Assembly (NCBI RefSeq): GCF_000739915.1
Contig: NZ_BBJT01000010.1
Span: 153,115 to 217,114 of the forward strand
Direction of reading: 5' to 3'
DNA length: 64,000 nt
Origin: Paenibacillus chitinolyticus NBRC 15660
Lineage (GTDB): Bacteria; Bacillota; Bacilli; Paenibacillales; NBRC-103111
Part shown: piece by piece, positions 8,451 to 17,466 of the stretch
How the letters are laid out: each line of letters begins with the position of its first letter
How positions within the stretch are numbered: position 1 is the first letter of the stretch
The notes under the pieces: generated by a model
The model's input: the letters and a program-made list of their open reading frames with translations, nothing else
Told to the model about the DNA's origin: nothing
Databases searched by the model: none
Made by a program: the position numbers and the translations under genes

Positions 8451-11400
8451 GTGAAAAGATCTCTTCGCTCAAGCGGGCTGCTCCGCAGAACGCTGTTTGC
8501 TGTCCTGCTTTTGTCCGTTGCGGCTGCGGGCTGCCTTCCGCTGTACGGGATAGCCGGCGCCGCTCCAGGCTCGGCTGCGACCGAGGGCTATCCGCAGCAT
8601 TCGGGACCTTACGGAGGCATCGCGGTTCCGCCCGACAGCCCGAAATCCGGGCCTGCCGATCAGGACCCTTTCCGTTCGGCGAACAAGCCCGGAACCCCTC
8701 TGCTTCCGCACACGTCTCTTGGCGTGACGGTAAATGAATCCGTTTACGGTCCTCATATCAAACTTCCCGACGGAACTCTGCACCCGGTAGCCGGAATGGA
8801 TCAGGAGCGCAAAGAAGACGCACTGACCGTGTATACAAGCACGTACGGAACGTATACGCCTCCTTTCGATGACCGGACGATCGAGCTTATTGTGACGGAA
8901 GGCATTATCGTGGACAAAATCTCAGACGGCAAGAAAGGAACCTATCTGCCCCCAAACGGATACGTTCTTTCGGGTACCGCCAGTACAAAGGCGCTTCTGC
9001 AGCAGTTGAATGTGGGAGACAGCCTTACCGCCGTGAACATAAAAATTCCCGTCCTGCCGACGAAATATGTGAAGGTCGGCGATTTGATTATCCCCGTGGA
9101 CCGGGTTAACGGGCCGCGGAATCAGGGTGAAGCGGTGCTTTTCGACTCGGGGTACGGAGCTTCCACCCGGACGAATCCTTGGGGAATCGAAGTGATTTTC
9201 CAGAACGGCCGGGTCACGGGAGTGAAAGGAATTTTGATGGATTCGGGCGGAAAATTTATCGACAATGACTCGCCGATTCCCAAAGGAGGTTACGTCCTTT
9301 CCGTGCAGGCGGCAAGTCCTTATTATGCCGATCTGTTGGCTCTGGCGGCTCCGGGACTTGCCGTATCTATGGAGTTGAATGCGTATCCCATGTATTTTGC
9401 GTCCAAAATGGCTTATGACGCGTTTAATCCCCGGACGAGGGAAGACAATCCGGCAGGGTGGGACGATACGAACAACAAGCCGTATCCCGGGCACCGCGGA
9501 GCGGAGCAGCTGATCGTATACGACAGCAGCTATGGCGCCGCCACCGGCACGAATCCGTGGGGAGGGGAGGCTGCCGTGAACGCGGACGGCAAAATCATAA
9601 GCAGCGGAGGCAACAACCGGCCCATTCCTGAAGGGGGGTACGTCCTTTCCGGACACGGTTCCAAAATGGCTTGGCTCTCGCGCTATGCGGCCATTGGGGC
9701 GACCGTAAAGATCAACCGGACGGAGAAGCAGGTGCTGCTTATTTTTACCCCGGAGTCTTATCTGGATAAGGCGCGGTTAACCGCCGCCTCTGCGGAGCAG
9801 GCAATGGAAGAGTCCAAACGCCGGTTTATGGATGTTCCTTATGAGGAAATCTCCAAAGAAATTCAGCAGGTGAAGCAGCTGGAGATACAGGCGGGCAAGC
9901 ATCTGGAGGAAAAAGGCGTTGAAGGGCTGACGGAAGTGCTGGCGGAGCTGGATGGAAAAGCAACGCGCGTTCACTACATGAATGTGGAATCTAGAACCGT
10001 TGAAAACCGGGGAATCTGGATCCGGCCCAAAGAGAAGTCTCTTGAGGAAGTTAAACGGGCCCTGGATAAGATTAAGGCGGCTCACCTTAACTCCGTTTAT
10101 TTGGAAACGTTCTGGAACGGGTACACCATCTATCCGACCAAAAACAACATAACGGCTCATAATCCCATATACGGCGGGTTTGATGTGCTACAGGCTTATT
10201 TGGATGAAGGGAAAAAACGGGGCATCGAAATCCATGCCTGGGTCGAAAATTTCTTCGTGGGTGGGCCGGAACCCGGGCCGATCGTGGAGCGCAAGCCCGA
10301 ATGGTCGCTGCTCAGCCGGAAAGGCCAAAATTATCAGGAAGATGCGACCAGCGGATTCCGTTATTATTTTATCAATCCCGCCTTGGATGAAACGCACGAC
10401 TTCCTGATCGGCGTCTATAAGGAGCTGCTCTCTAAATATGACGTAGCCGGTCTGCACCTTGACTATGCGCGCTATCCCGGTTCGGGAGATTTTACGAACG
10501 ATTTCGGATATGACGCCTACACCCGGAGTTTGTTTCAAAAGAAATACGGAACGGATCCGCTCCTGCTGCACCCGGGAGATGCGCTGTGGGCGCAGTGGGT
10601 GGATATGCGCGTCGGGTTCGTCGACAAATTCGTATTCCGTCTGGCCAAGGAAGTGAAAAAGTGGAAGCCCCAAGTGAAGCTGACCGCCGCGGTATGGCCC
10701 GAATATGAAATTGCACGCGGAGACGTGCTGCAGGATTCGATGAACTGGGTGAAGCATAACCTGATCGACAACGTGTTTCCGATGTCCTATAAACTGGACA
10801 CTTCACTCGTTGTGGCGGATGCGCGCAAAACGTTCGAGATCGCAAAGGATAAATCGTATGTGACGATCGGTGTCGGCTCTTTTATCGATCTGACCAAGGA
10901 CGTGTTCATCGATCAGATCATTTCGAGCCATGGGCTTGGAATCAGCGGCAGCGCCGTGTTCGAGTATGAATCGTTTTTCGATCAGGGCTATGACAAAAAT
11001 ACCGTTCTCGGCGTCTACCGGAATGAAGCGGTCGTTCCCGACAGCGATCCTGCCCGGTCGATTGCAGCCATACTTGCGGGACAGAAACGGAAAGTAAAGG
11101 AGCTGTATCTCCCTTTTAAAGGGATGGATGTCCGCAAAGCCGCCCGGTATACCGATGAGATCAATGAAATCGTGAAAAAGCTGGGCGGCGAGAAAAATCC
11201 CCGGCTGAATCCCGGCCGTCTGAAGCAGGTAAAGAAATCACTGGCGTCTCTGGTTAAGGATATTGGGTCCGATAGCCGTTTGAATGCCGAAGTCAGAGAA
11301 CGGATGCTGTACGATTTGAAAGGAGCCCTCCGGATTGCCGAAATTACGGCAGCCAAATCGGGGAAGGGCGGGAAAAATGCCGATGAAGCTGATGATTTCA

Positions 11401-11453
11401 ATGAAACCGGGGTGACCCATGCGGAAGATGAGGCCGGCGAGGCAAATGAGTAG
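8451..11453 (+). CDS. Secreted GHL10 (DUF187) family glycoside hydrolase with N-terminal repeats
   Basis: About 1000 aa. A signal peptide covers residues 1-35 (basic start, then LLRRTLFAVLLLSVAAAG). Three related modules of roughly 90 residues follow (about 124-210, 230-325, 354-430), each with a D-x2-YG strand and a closing IPxGGYVLS or similar motif; the second and third also share TNPWG. A linker helix leads to the catalytic-like barrel, about 519-830 (RGIWIRP, LNSVYLETFWNG, HAWVENF, GLHLDYARYP). The tail is Lys/Asp rich. GHL10 proteins probably cleave extracellular glycans; the substrate is not known. GTG 8451 is preferred because AAGGAGG sits nine bases before it, too close to ATG 8445. 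Confidence 0.85.
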   Translation: MKRSLRSSGLLRRTLFAVLLLSVAAAGCLPLYGIAGAAPGSAATEGYPQHSGPYGGIAVPPDSPKSGPADQDPFRSANKPGTPLLPHTSLGVTVNESVYGPHIKLPDGTLHPVAGMDQERKEDALTVYTSTYGTYTPPFDDRTIELIVTEGIIVDKISDGKKGTYLPPNGYVLSGTASTKALLQQLNVGDSLTAVNIKIPVLPTKYVKVGDLIIPVDRVNGPRNQGEAVLFDSGYGASTRTNPWGIEVIFQNGRVTGVKGILMDSGGKFIDNDSPIPKGGYVLSVQAASPYYADLLALAAPGLAVSMELNAYPMYFASKMAYDAFNPRTREDNPAGWDDTNNKPYPGHRGAEQLIVYDSSYGAATGTNPWGGEAAVNADGKIISSGGNNRPIPEGGYVLSGHGSKMAWLSRYAAIGATVKINRTEKQVLLIFTPESYLDKARLTAASAEQAMEESKRRFMDVPYEEISKEIQQVKQLEIQAGKHLEEKGVEGLTEVLAELDGKATRVHYMNVESRTVENRGIWIRPKEKSLEEVKRALDKIKAAHLNSVYLETFWNGYTIYPTKNNITAHNPIYGGFDVLQAYLDEGKKRGIEIHAWVENFFVGGPEPGPIVERKPEWSLLSRKGQNYQEDATSGFRYYFINPALDETHDFLIGVYKELLSKYDVAGLHLDYARYPGSGDFTNDFGYDAYTRSLFQKKYGTDPLLLHPGDALWAQWVDMRVGFVDKFVFRLAKEVKKWKPQVKLTAAVWPEYEIARGDVLQDSMNWVKHNLIDNVFPMSYKLDTSLVVADARKTFEIAKDKSYVTIGVGSFIDLTKDVFIDQIISSHGLGISGSAVFEYESFFDQGYDKNTVLGVYRNEAVVPDSDPARSIAAILAGQKRKVKELYLPFKGMDVRKAARYTDEINEIVKKLGGEKNPRLNPGRLKQVKKSLASLVKDIGSDSRLNAEVRERMLYDLKGALRIAEITAAKSGKGGKNADEADDFNETGVTHAEDEAGEANE

Positions 11454-11602
11454 GCAAGGACAGTAAGGCGGGGCATGTTGAGCCGATTACAGCGACAAAC
11501 TGCCGGAAGAACCGGAAGGGTAAACAGACCGTATGTGGTTTCAGCAAAGGCTGCAGACATAAGCTTTTCAATCCTTTAGAGGAAGAGAAGAGGTGCAGAT
11601 CC

Positions 11603-12655
11603 ATGAAATTTACGTTTGCGGTATTGTCCGATATTCATGTGGTAGCATGGGATCCCGAGTCTCACCGTCGTTTGGAAGTCTGCCTGAAAGATTACGCATC
11701 CATGAAGCATCCGCCCGAGTTTATCGTTATAAACGGGGATTTAACCGAGGGATTCGCCGAGGATTATACGGTATTAAAACGTATCTTGTCCGAACATGTC
11801 CGCGTTCCCGTCTATGTGACGAACGGAAACCACGAATATTACTGCATGTGGTATAACGACGGGGGTTTTAGCGTGGATACGTTCCCGAACGGATGGTCGA
11901 CGGCGGAAGCGATGGCAAGGTTTCTCGGCTTTCTGGGAAAGCCTCTGCCTTATTACGACCTGCGTCTGATGGGGCTGCGCTTCGTCTTTATGAGCGCCGA
12001 GCGCTACCGCGACACCGATCCGGCAATCCGGGAGGACGCCTGGATCAGCGACGAGCAGTTCGCCTGGCTGGAGCGGATTCTGCGGGAAGAATCCCATCCA
12101 CGCCATGCCGCAGCGCAAAGCCGTGCCGAAACGGCCTCCGCGTCCGAGGCGGACCCGGCAGCCCTTGAAGCCGCCGGTCCCGTACGCGGCGAAGCGGGGA
12201 ATGCGGCTTTCCCGGGGGAGGAAGAGGCCGGGCTGCAGCCGGCGGACTCCACGGGGGAAGAAGCATACCGCCCGCATGGCCGGCAGCGGCCGGTGTTCGT
12301 CTTCCTGCATCAGCCGCTTCCTCACACGGTGGCGGGAAGCTATGATCCCGCTGAGAAGGGGGTCGTGCAAGATGTGCGGCTTAGAGAGCTGCTGGGGCGG
12401 CACCCGAACGTGTGCTTCTTCTCGGGGCACACCCATTACACGCTGGTCAGTCCGGGGATTTATTTCGAGGACGGCTGCTCTCATATGGGGACCTCCTCTG
12501 TCCGCAGGCCCATCGGAGACGGCATCGACCCTGCCGCGCCCGTTGAAAGCGAAAGCGTCCTCGTGGAGGTGGCGCCCCATTCGGTAACGATCCGCGGACG
12601 CCGGCACAATACGGGAGAGTGGCTGTCTTTGGCACGATTTGTTAAGCGATACTGA
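11603..12655 (+). CDS. Calcineurin-like metallophosphoesterase with a disordered insert
   Basis: 350 aa. It carries the dinuclear metal motifs in order: SDIHV (Asp10, His12), NGDLTEG, GNHEY, FLHQP and GHTHYTL. Between the third and fourth motifs, roughly residues 160-235 form an Ala/Glu/Pro-rich low-complexity stretch with no predicted fold, unusual for this family. The enzyme is probably a cytoplasmic phosphodiesterase or phosphatase of unknown substrate, since no signal peptide is seen. The gene stands 149 bp after the GHL10 gene, has AGAGGTG upstream, and ends at a strong terminator. Confidence 0.88.
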   Translation: MKFTFAVLSDIHVVAWDPESHRRLEVCLKDYASMKHPPEFIVINGDLTEGFAEDYTVLKRILSEHVRVPVYVTNGNHEYYCMWYNDGGFSVDTFPNGWSTAEAMARFLGFLGKPLPYYDLRLMGLRFVFMSAERYRDTDPAIREDAWISDEQFAWLERILREESHPRHAAAQSRAETASASEADPAALEAAGPVRGEAGNAAFPGEEEAGLQPADSTGEEAYRPHGRQRPVFVFLHQPLPHTVAGSYDPAEKGVVQDVRLRELLGRHPNVCFFSGHTHYTLVSPGIYFEDGCSHMGTSSVRRPIGDGIDPAAPVESESVLVEVAPHSVTIRGRRHNTGEWLSLARFVKRY

Positions 12656-12712
12656 CTAACAGCGGAGCCGGACCCGAAATTCGGGAACCGGGCCGCCGCC
12701 GGGAAAACGGGG

Positions 12713-12754
12713 AAAGCCGCCTTTAGCAGAGCGTTCTGCATAAAGGCGGCTTTT
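12713..12754. terminator. Terminator between convergent phosphoesterase and FAD oxidoreductase genes
   Basis: AAAGCCGCCTTTA (12713-12725) is exactly complementary to TAAAGGCGGCTTT (12741-12753); the loop contains GCAGA/TCTGC. Confidence 0.9.
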
Positions 12755-12783
12755 CGGTTCAAGCCCGGGTATTTCGAGAGGGA

Positions 12784-14355
12784 TTAAAGCGGGGTGATGG
12801 TAGGCCATGCGAGTTCTACGCCGTTCCAGGACAAAATATTTTGCAAACCTTCCAGTTTTGTCTTGTCCGCATGAACTTCACGAGGCTGATATCCGTTCTG
12901 TACGCAGTAGCCCGCAAGGAATCCCGCCGCTTCTCCGATATTCCATTCCACCGGGTGGAGACGATAGCAGCCGTTCGTAATATGGGTCGTGCCGAGGTTC
13001 TTACACGCCGGCAGGAGATTGTTGACCCGGACGGGAATGAGGCTGCCGAGCGGAATCTGGAACGGAAGGGAGGACACGTCCAGATAGTTCCGTCCTGTCA
13101 TGCTCGGATGGAGATCGATCCGGTAAGCGCCGATCCCGACGGAATCCGGGAACACTTCCGCACCCTTGTCGCCGCGGATCGCCGTGCTGACGTGCTGTTC
13201 CTTGACGGTGAATTCCGCCTTGATCCGGCGGGATTCCCGGATATACGGCGCTTGAGCCATACCGTCCTCGGTACCGACGACGTCGGGACGCAGACGCAGG
13301 CCGGGATAACCGGCTTTGCCGTCCGGACGGGGCGCTTCGGTCTGGAGCCAGTAGAGCAGGGAATAGCTGAGCTGCTTGGCCTGCTCGAGATTTTTCTTCG
13401 CTTCCGCTTCGGGAACGTCATAAATATTGCCGAGCCAGTAGTCATTCTGTGGCCAGTTCACGAGGGAAATATCGCTCGGGAACGTACCGGGCATAAAATT
13501 CGCCTTATCGATTACCCGGCGGTAGTTGAACAGCGGATATTTGTCGGTGCCCGGAAACAGGGTATCTTCGGCAGGCTCAAGCGTCACCGGGTTCGGCGAA
13601 ATCCAGCTGAGCTGCTTGTCCGGCCAGAAGTCGGCCTTATAGTTGCGCCAGAAATTGTAATCCTTCGGTTTGTCGATGACATGATTCTCGCCTTCGAAAT
13701 AATCCATCGCAAAACAGACGGTAAACGCCTGGATATCCTTCGGATTTGCGACTTCCGGTGCGCTCGGCTCCCCCGTATCTTTGCGGGACTCGGCACCTGT
13801 TACATACTCGACCTTGGCGAGAGGAAGAACATCTCCACACTCCGTCGCGTCCAGGAAATACGGAGCGGTTAACGTGTGCTTGTGCCCCAGATCCAAGTGC
13901 TTTACTTTGACGGCCCTGATTTTATCCCCGTCCGTCTCGGCCGCTGTAATGCGGTGGCGCGTGAGAATAGTCAGCTTGCCGCTGTTTACGTACGGAGCCA
14001 GCATCTGCTCAAGAACCGCAAGCATGGCTCTCGGTTCCGCGCACAGGCGGCTTACTCCGCCGTTGCCCGGATTTAGATTGACGACGGCGCGCGCTTCGGC
14101 CGTTAACGGGAAATAATCGCGGTAGTAAGAGCGAACACCGTTGCGGAACTGCCGGAAGCTGCGGGTGCAGCCGAATTGCTCGATCCACTTATGCTCGTCC
14201 GGCGGTACCGCCTGGCTGGTCAATTGTCCGCCGATCCAATGGGTTTCTTCCGTCATAATCACTTTCAATCCCATTTTTGCGGAAGCCAGAGCGGCCGCAC
14301 AGCCCCCGACACCTCCGCCGATAATCACGACATCTGCTTTCAGTTCACGGTTCAT
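12784..14355 (-). CDS. FAD-dependent oxidoreductase (FAD_oxidored, PF12831-like)
   Basis: 523 aa. The N-terminus has a dinucleotide-binding motif, VVIIGGGVGGCAAALASA, followed by WIGGQLTSQA, characteristic of the FAD_oxidored group often seen near sugar-catabolism genes in Paenibacillus-type genomes. FLDATECGD in the middle and the C-terminal segment LLPACKNLGTTH are also family-typical. The substrate is unknown; no signal peptide is seen. GGAGGG lies nine bases before the ATG. It is divergent from the RpiR regulator across a 609-bp AT-rich gap, so control by that regulator is possible but unproven. Confidence 0.85.
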   Translation of the reverse strand: MNRELKADVVIIGGGVGGCAAALASAKMGLKVIMTEETHWIGGQLTSQAVPPDEHKWIEQFGCTRSFRQFRNGVRSYYRDYFPLTAEARAVVNLNPGNGGVSRLCAEPRAMLAVLEQMLAPYVNSGKLTILTRHRITAAETDGDKIRAVKVKHLDLGHKHTLTAPYFLDATECGDVLPLAKVEYVTGAESRKDTGEPSAPEVANPKDIQAFTVCFAMDYFEGENHVIDKPKDYNFWRNYKADFWPDKQLSWISPNPVTLEPAEDTLFPGTDKYPLFNYRRVIDKANFMPGTFPSDISLVNWPQNDYWLGNIYDVPEAEAKKNLEQAKQLSYSLLYWLQTEAPRPDGKAGYPGLRLRPDVVGTEDGMAQAPYIRESRRIKAEFTVKEQHVSTAIRGDKGAEVFPDSVGIGAYRIDLHPSMTGRNYLDVSSLPFQIPLGSLIPVRVNNLLPACKNLGTTHITNGCYRLHPVEWNIGEAAGFLAGYCVQNGYQPREVHADKTKLEGLQNILSWNGVELAWPTITPL

Positions 14356-14964
14356 AGTCGAATCCCTCCACAGTCTATATATTTTCCTGATATTGGAATC
14401 TACTCTATTTTAGCAAACATACGTTCTTATTTTAATACGACCAAAGTCTCATTTTGGAGCCGGGCTTGTGCGAATAAAAAAGAAGGGCCCCCTTTTTTCC
14501 GGTGCCTATTTGCGTTTTTCCGAAATTTATTTCAAAAAATTTTCAGCGGTTTTAAAAAAAATAAAAAGACCTTCTAGTTTCTATGCGGGGACAAGAATGG
14601 CTATACCTGCATGTTTTTCCGTTTATTAACTGGAGTAAAAATCAGTATTATAACAAGAAATGTATAGGTCTTTATGCCTATATTAATATTAAAATATATT
14701 GTTGGAACTGATAAATAATAGTAAATATAAGTTAAAAAGAAGAAGTGCTCTTCATCCAAAAATCGACGTTTCTCAGCATAAAAACTCCTTTGTGTGACAG
14801 AAAACTACAGAAAACGACCGTCCGAGCGTACAGGCAAACTTTGAAAAATATGGAGATGCACTAGGCAAATCGCCTAGTTTCAAGTACTATTCATGTAGAG
14901 ACTAGAAAAGAAAACCGTGAACTGATTGTCTGACCGCGCAGAATGACGAAAAGGAGTCCCATCT
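14356..14964. other. AT-rich intergenic region between divergent genes
   Basis: 609 bp without a convincing gene. It is clearly richer in A/T than its flanks, especially 14560-14760. Apart from the promoter and inverted repeat upstream of the RpiR gene, I see only a small hairpin near 14483-14500 (GAAGGG/CCCTTTT) and no recognisable RNA element. Confidence 0.6.
14860..14890 (+). promoter_or_regulatory. Promoter with overlapping inverted repeat upstream of RpiR gene
   Basis: TAGGCA (14862-14867), 17 bases, TACTAT (14885-14890) make a plausible promoter. The -35 box lies inside ACTAGGCAAATCGCCTAGT (14860-14878), a 7-bp perfect inverted repeat with a 5-base centre. That placement suits an autorepressor site. 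Confidence 0.5.
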
Positions 14965-15825
14965 ATGAGCAAAATCGCCGATTTGAACAATTCGCTGCTG
15001 CTCCTCAACAGTATTTATTCCTCACTGACCAAATCCGAGCAGAAAGTGGCCGACACCGTATTAAAGGATCCTGAAGCTACCGTTTTCTATACGATTACGG
15101 ACTTGGCGGAGAAAGCGGAAGTAGGTGAAACCTCCGTCATCCGTTTGTGCCGCAAGCTGGGCTACAAGGGATATCAGGAATTTAAACTATCGCTCGTCCA
15201 GGTGCTGGCTACGCCAAGCGAGCAGGTGCACGGCAAGATTGAGGAAAGCGACGATCTCGACCAGATCATGAAGAAAATGACCTCCCAAAACTCGCAGGCG
15301 GTGCAGAACTCGACATCTTTGCTCAACGTCCAGGAGCTGCAGCAAGCGATCGACGCTATTCTGGCGGCACGAAAAATTTTGTTTTTCGGAGTAGGGTCCT
15401 CGGGGATTACCGCCCAGGATGCCAAATACCGGTTCATGAGACTCGGATTTAATGTGGACGCCGGTTCCGACGGCCATATTATCGCCATGAACGCGTCTTT
15501 GGTGGAGAAAGGCGATGTCGTCGTCGGTATTTCTTCGTCGGGCAGCACCAAAGATCTTGTCGACGCTGTACGCCTGGCCAAGCAGAAAGGCGCTTACATC
15601 ATCTGCCTGACCAACCACGCACGGTCGCCGATTGCGAATCAGAGCAATGTCGTTCTGCTCGCTACCGCGAAGGAAACGCCTCTGCAGGGCGGAGCCTTCT
15701 CCTCGAAGCTGGCGCAGATCCATCTGCTGGATATTCTATCCACGGCCGTTGCTATGCAAATGAAGGATCAGACGTACCGGGCTTTGGAGCACACGGCGAA
15801 ATCTGTTCTGGATAAACTGTACTAA
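14965..15825 (+). CDS. MurR/RpiR family transcriptional regulator
   Basis: 286 aa, the family's normal length. The N-terminal helix-turn-helix domain (1-80) contains KSEQKVADTVL and the recognition-helix region VGETSVIRLCRKLGYKGYQEFK. A SIS phosphosugar-binding domain (about 120-255) shows ILFFGVGSSGITAQD and VGISSSGSTKDLVDA. Such regulators sense sugar phosphates such as MurNAc-6-P. No sugar transporter lies next to it; the divergent FAD oxidoreductase is the only obvious target. AAAAGGAG precedes the ATG. Confidence 0.93.
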   Translation: MSKIADLNNSLLLLNSIYSSLTKSEQKVADTVLKDPEATVFYTITDLAEKAEVGETSVIRLCRKLGYKGYQEFKLSLVQVLATPSEQVHGKIEESDDLDQIMKKMTSQNSQAVQNSTSLLNVQELQQAIDAILAARKILFFGVGSSGITAQDAKYRFMRLGFNVDAGSDGHIIAMNASLVEKGDVVVGISSSGSTKDLVDAVRLAKQKGAYIICLTNHARSPIANQSNVVLLATAKETPLQGGAFSSKLAQIHLLDILSTAVAMQMKDQTYRALEHTAKSVLDKLY

Positions 15826-15842
15826 TCGCTACTCCTGCGCGC

Positions 15843-15870
15843 AGCCGGGGCCTACGGGTCCCGGCTTTTT
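15843..15870 (+). terminator. Terminator after RpiR gene
   Basis: AGCCGGG (15843-15849) pairs with CCCGGCT (15860-15866), followed by TTTT. Confidence 0.85.
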
Positions 15871-16097
15871 GCTGCTCCCGGAAGGGTTGAACCGCCGGTC
15901 GTCATCCGGGATCGGATCTGTCGGGCGGAAAATAAAGGCGGCAAGCTTACTTCTTCAGTTTATAGCAGGATGGAAGGGGTGGCAAATGTTGTCAGATGAA
16001 GATAAGGTAAACCGCCCTTTGTCCTTATCAGACATGTTTCCTGCAAGAAACCCGTATAGTGTTAGCGAAGCCCTAATTCTTAGGCGGGGAGGAAACG

Positions 16098-16604
16098 GTG
16101 TTGCCGTCTGAAAAGCGGAAAGTGGCGGAGAAAAGGTGGAACCGCATGTTTTCTTCACCCCGGTTAGAACAGTTTATGAAAAGCAGGGCGTACCGGACGG
16201 CGGTCCCGGTCATTCTGCTGATCGGATTGGCCGAACATGCGTATTGGATCTATCATCTGGGCAAAAACGAGCCGGCGGGTTTTGTTTCCAGGCAGGAGTG
16301 GGCTTCGGTTCTTCTTCTGACGGTGATTCTTTTTAGCGGCTGTTTACGTTATATGGGCTATAAACGAGCGGAAGGATTCGCGGAAAGTCTGAAAACGCTC
16401 TTGTGCATGCTCTTGTTCGTTCTCTACGCTTTTTACTGCGGAGCGGGTTGTTCTTCGGCAGCAGAAGCCGGTGGAGGACTGGGAGGCGGTCAGTCGTATT
16501 TGCTGGAAGCCCGTACAGCTGCATTTGCCGCAGCGGCGGGCACGGCGCTTTATGCGATCTGGAAGTGGCTGGGGGCAAAACTTACGCGTGAGCGCCGTGA
16601 ATAA
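16098..16604 (+). CDS. Hypothetical four-helix membrane protein
   Basis: 168 aa, not recognised. A basic N-terminus of about 35 residues is followed by four hydrophobic segments, at about 37-57, 69-90, 101-118 and 140-160. A Gly/Ala/Ser-rich loop containing CGAGCSSA lies between the last two. GTG 16098 or TTG 16101 could be the start; GGGGAGG lies just upstream. It stands alone between two terminators, upstream of the sigma factor gene. No function can be offered. Confidence 0.65.
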   Translation: MLPSEKRKVAEKRWNRMFSSPRLEQFMKSRAYRTAVPVILLIGLAEHAYWIYHLGKNEPAGFVSRQEWASVLLLTVILFSGCLRYMGYKRAEGFAESLKTLLCMLLFVLYAFYCGAGCSSAAEAGGGLGGGQSYLLEARTAAFAAAAGTALYAIWKWLGAKLTRERRE

Positions 16605-16663
16605 CGCAAACCCGGTACGACTGGAGCCCGTTGAATTTAAGTGTGAGCAGACTTGATCGTAAT

Positions 16664-16693
16664 AAACGGACCCGTGAGGTCCGTTTTGTTTTT
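16664..16693 (+). terminator. Terminator before the sigma factor operon
   Basis: AAACGGACC and GGTCCGTTT (16664-16672 and 16678-16686) form a perfect 9-bp stem followed by TGTTTTT. Confidence 0.88.
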
Positions 16694-16704
16694 AGTAAGA
16701 TAGG

Positions 16705-16729
16705 GGAATGCCGTTTAAAAAACCTCGTA
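16705..16729 (+). promoter_or_regulatory. Possible ECF-type autoregulatory promoter
   Basis: GGAATG (16705-16710), 15 bases containing an A tract, then CGTA (16726-16729) resembles ECF promoters with a GGAA-type -35 and CGT-type -10. It lies about 140 bp before the sigma gene. The match rests on short motifs only. Confidence 0.3.
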
Positions 16730-16872
16730 GTATGGTTAATTTTGCTGGTGATACAAACAGAGGGGGTCAACGGCATTTTTACAAAAAAATTTATCGGGGC
16801 AAAAGGAATCCAACTCCACACTTTTTACGAAATGAAAGATAAGGGCGATCTTTGGTGGAAAGGAGCTCCAAC

Positions 16873-17466
16873 ATGAATGAGTGGCCGGAAGATTCTCAGC
16901 TAGTGCGCCGTATCGCTCTTAAGCAGCCCCAGGCGCTGGAGCAATTGTACGACCGTTACGAACGTCCGATGTATTCGTTTGCCTATCGCATTGTGAAAGA
17001 TTCGATGATGGCGGAAGAGGTTGTTCAGGAGCTTTTCCTGCGCATCTGGAATCATGCCGAACGGTACGAAGACTCCCAGGACGAAGACTCCCAGGGCAAA
17101 CTGTCAACATGGATGTTCGCGATAGCCCGCAACATTGCCATTGATACGCTTCGCAGGAAGCAGACGCGCACGTCCGGGCAGCTTGCCGAGCCGGATAAGC
17201 TGCTGCTGGTGGCGGACCGGAGCAGAGGGACCGAAGAGGAAGTGGAACTCCGTTTTATGGGAGAAGAACTTGCTTCGGCGATGGAAGATCTGAATGAGGA
17301 TCAGAAGAAAGTGATCGATCTTATTTATTTTAAAGGGTATACTCATCAGGAAGTATCTCAGAAACAGGAGATCCCGCTTGGAACGGTAAAAAGCCGGGTA
17401 AGGCTGGCCATGAAGCAGCTTAAGGAGAAGCTCGCGGGCCGAGGAAAGGAGGGAGCGCACATATGA
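16873..17466 (+). CDS. ECF-type RNA polymerase sigma factor (SigK-like)
   Basis: 197 aa with only regions 2 and 4, as in ECF sigma factors. Region 2 includes MYSFAYRIVKDSMMAEEVVQ and STWMFAIARNIAIDTLRRK. Region 4 ends with YTHQEVSQKQEIPLGTVKSR, its helix-turn-helix. It directs RNA polymerase to a small regulon, probably its own operon. ATG 16873 follows GGAAAGGAG by seven bases; an earlier in-frame TTG lacks a site. The stop overlaps the anti-sigma start (ATGA, 17463-17466), so translation is coupled. Confidence 0.93.
   Translation: MNEWPEDSQLVRRIALKQPQALEQLYDRYERPMYSFAYRIVKDSMMAEEVVQELFLRIWNHAERYEDSQDEDSQGKLSTWMFAIARNIAIDTLRRKQTRTSGQLAEPDKLLLVADRSRGTEEEVELRFMGEELASAMEDLNEDQKKVIDLIYFKGYTHQEVSQKQEIPLGTVKSRVRLAMKQLKEKLAGRGKEGAHI

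Noticed and set aside
14851..14940. Possible c-di-GMP-type riboswitch, suggested by a GCACTAGGCAAAT string
   Set aside because: The following conserved GEMM segments are missing; the string is better explained as an inverted repeat at a promoter.
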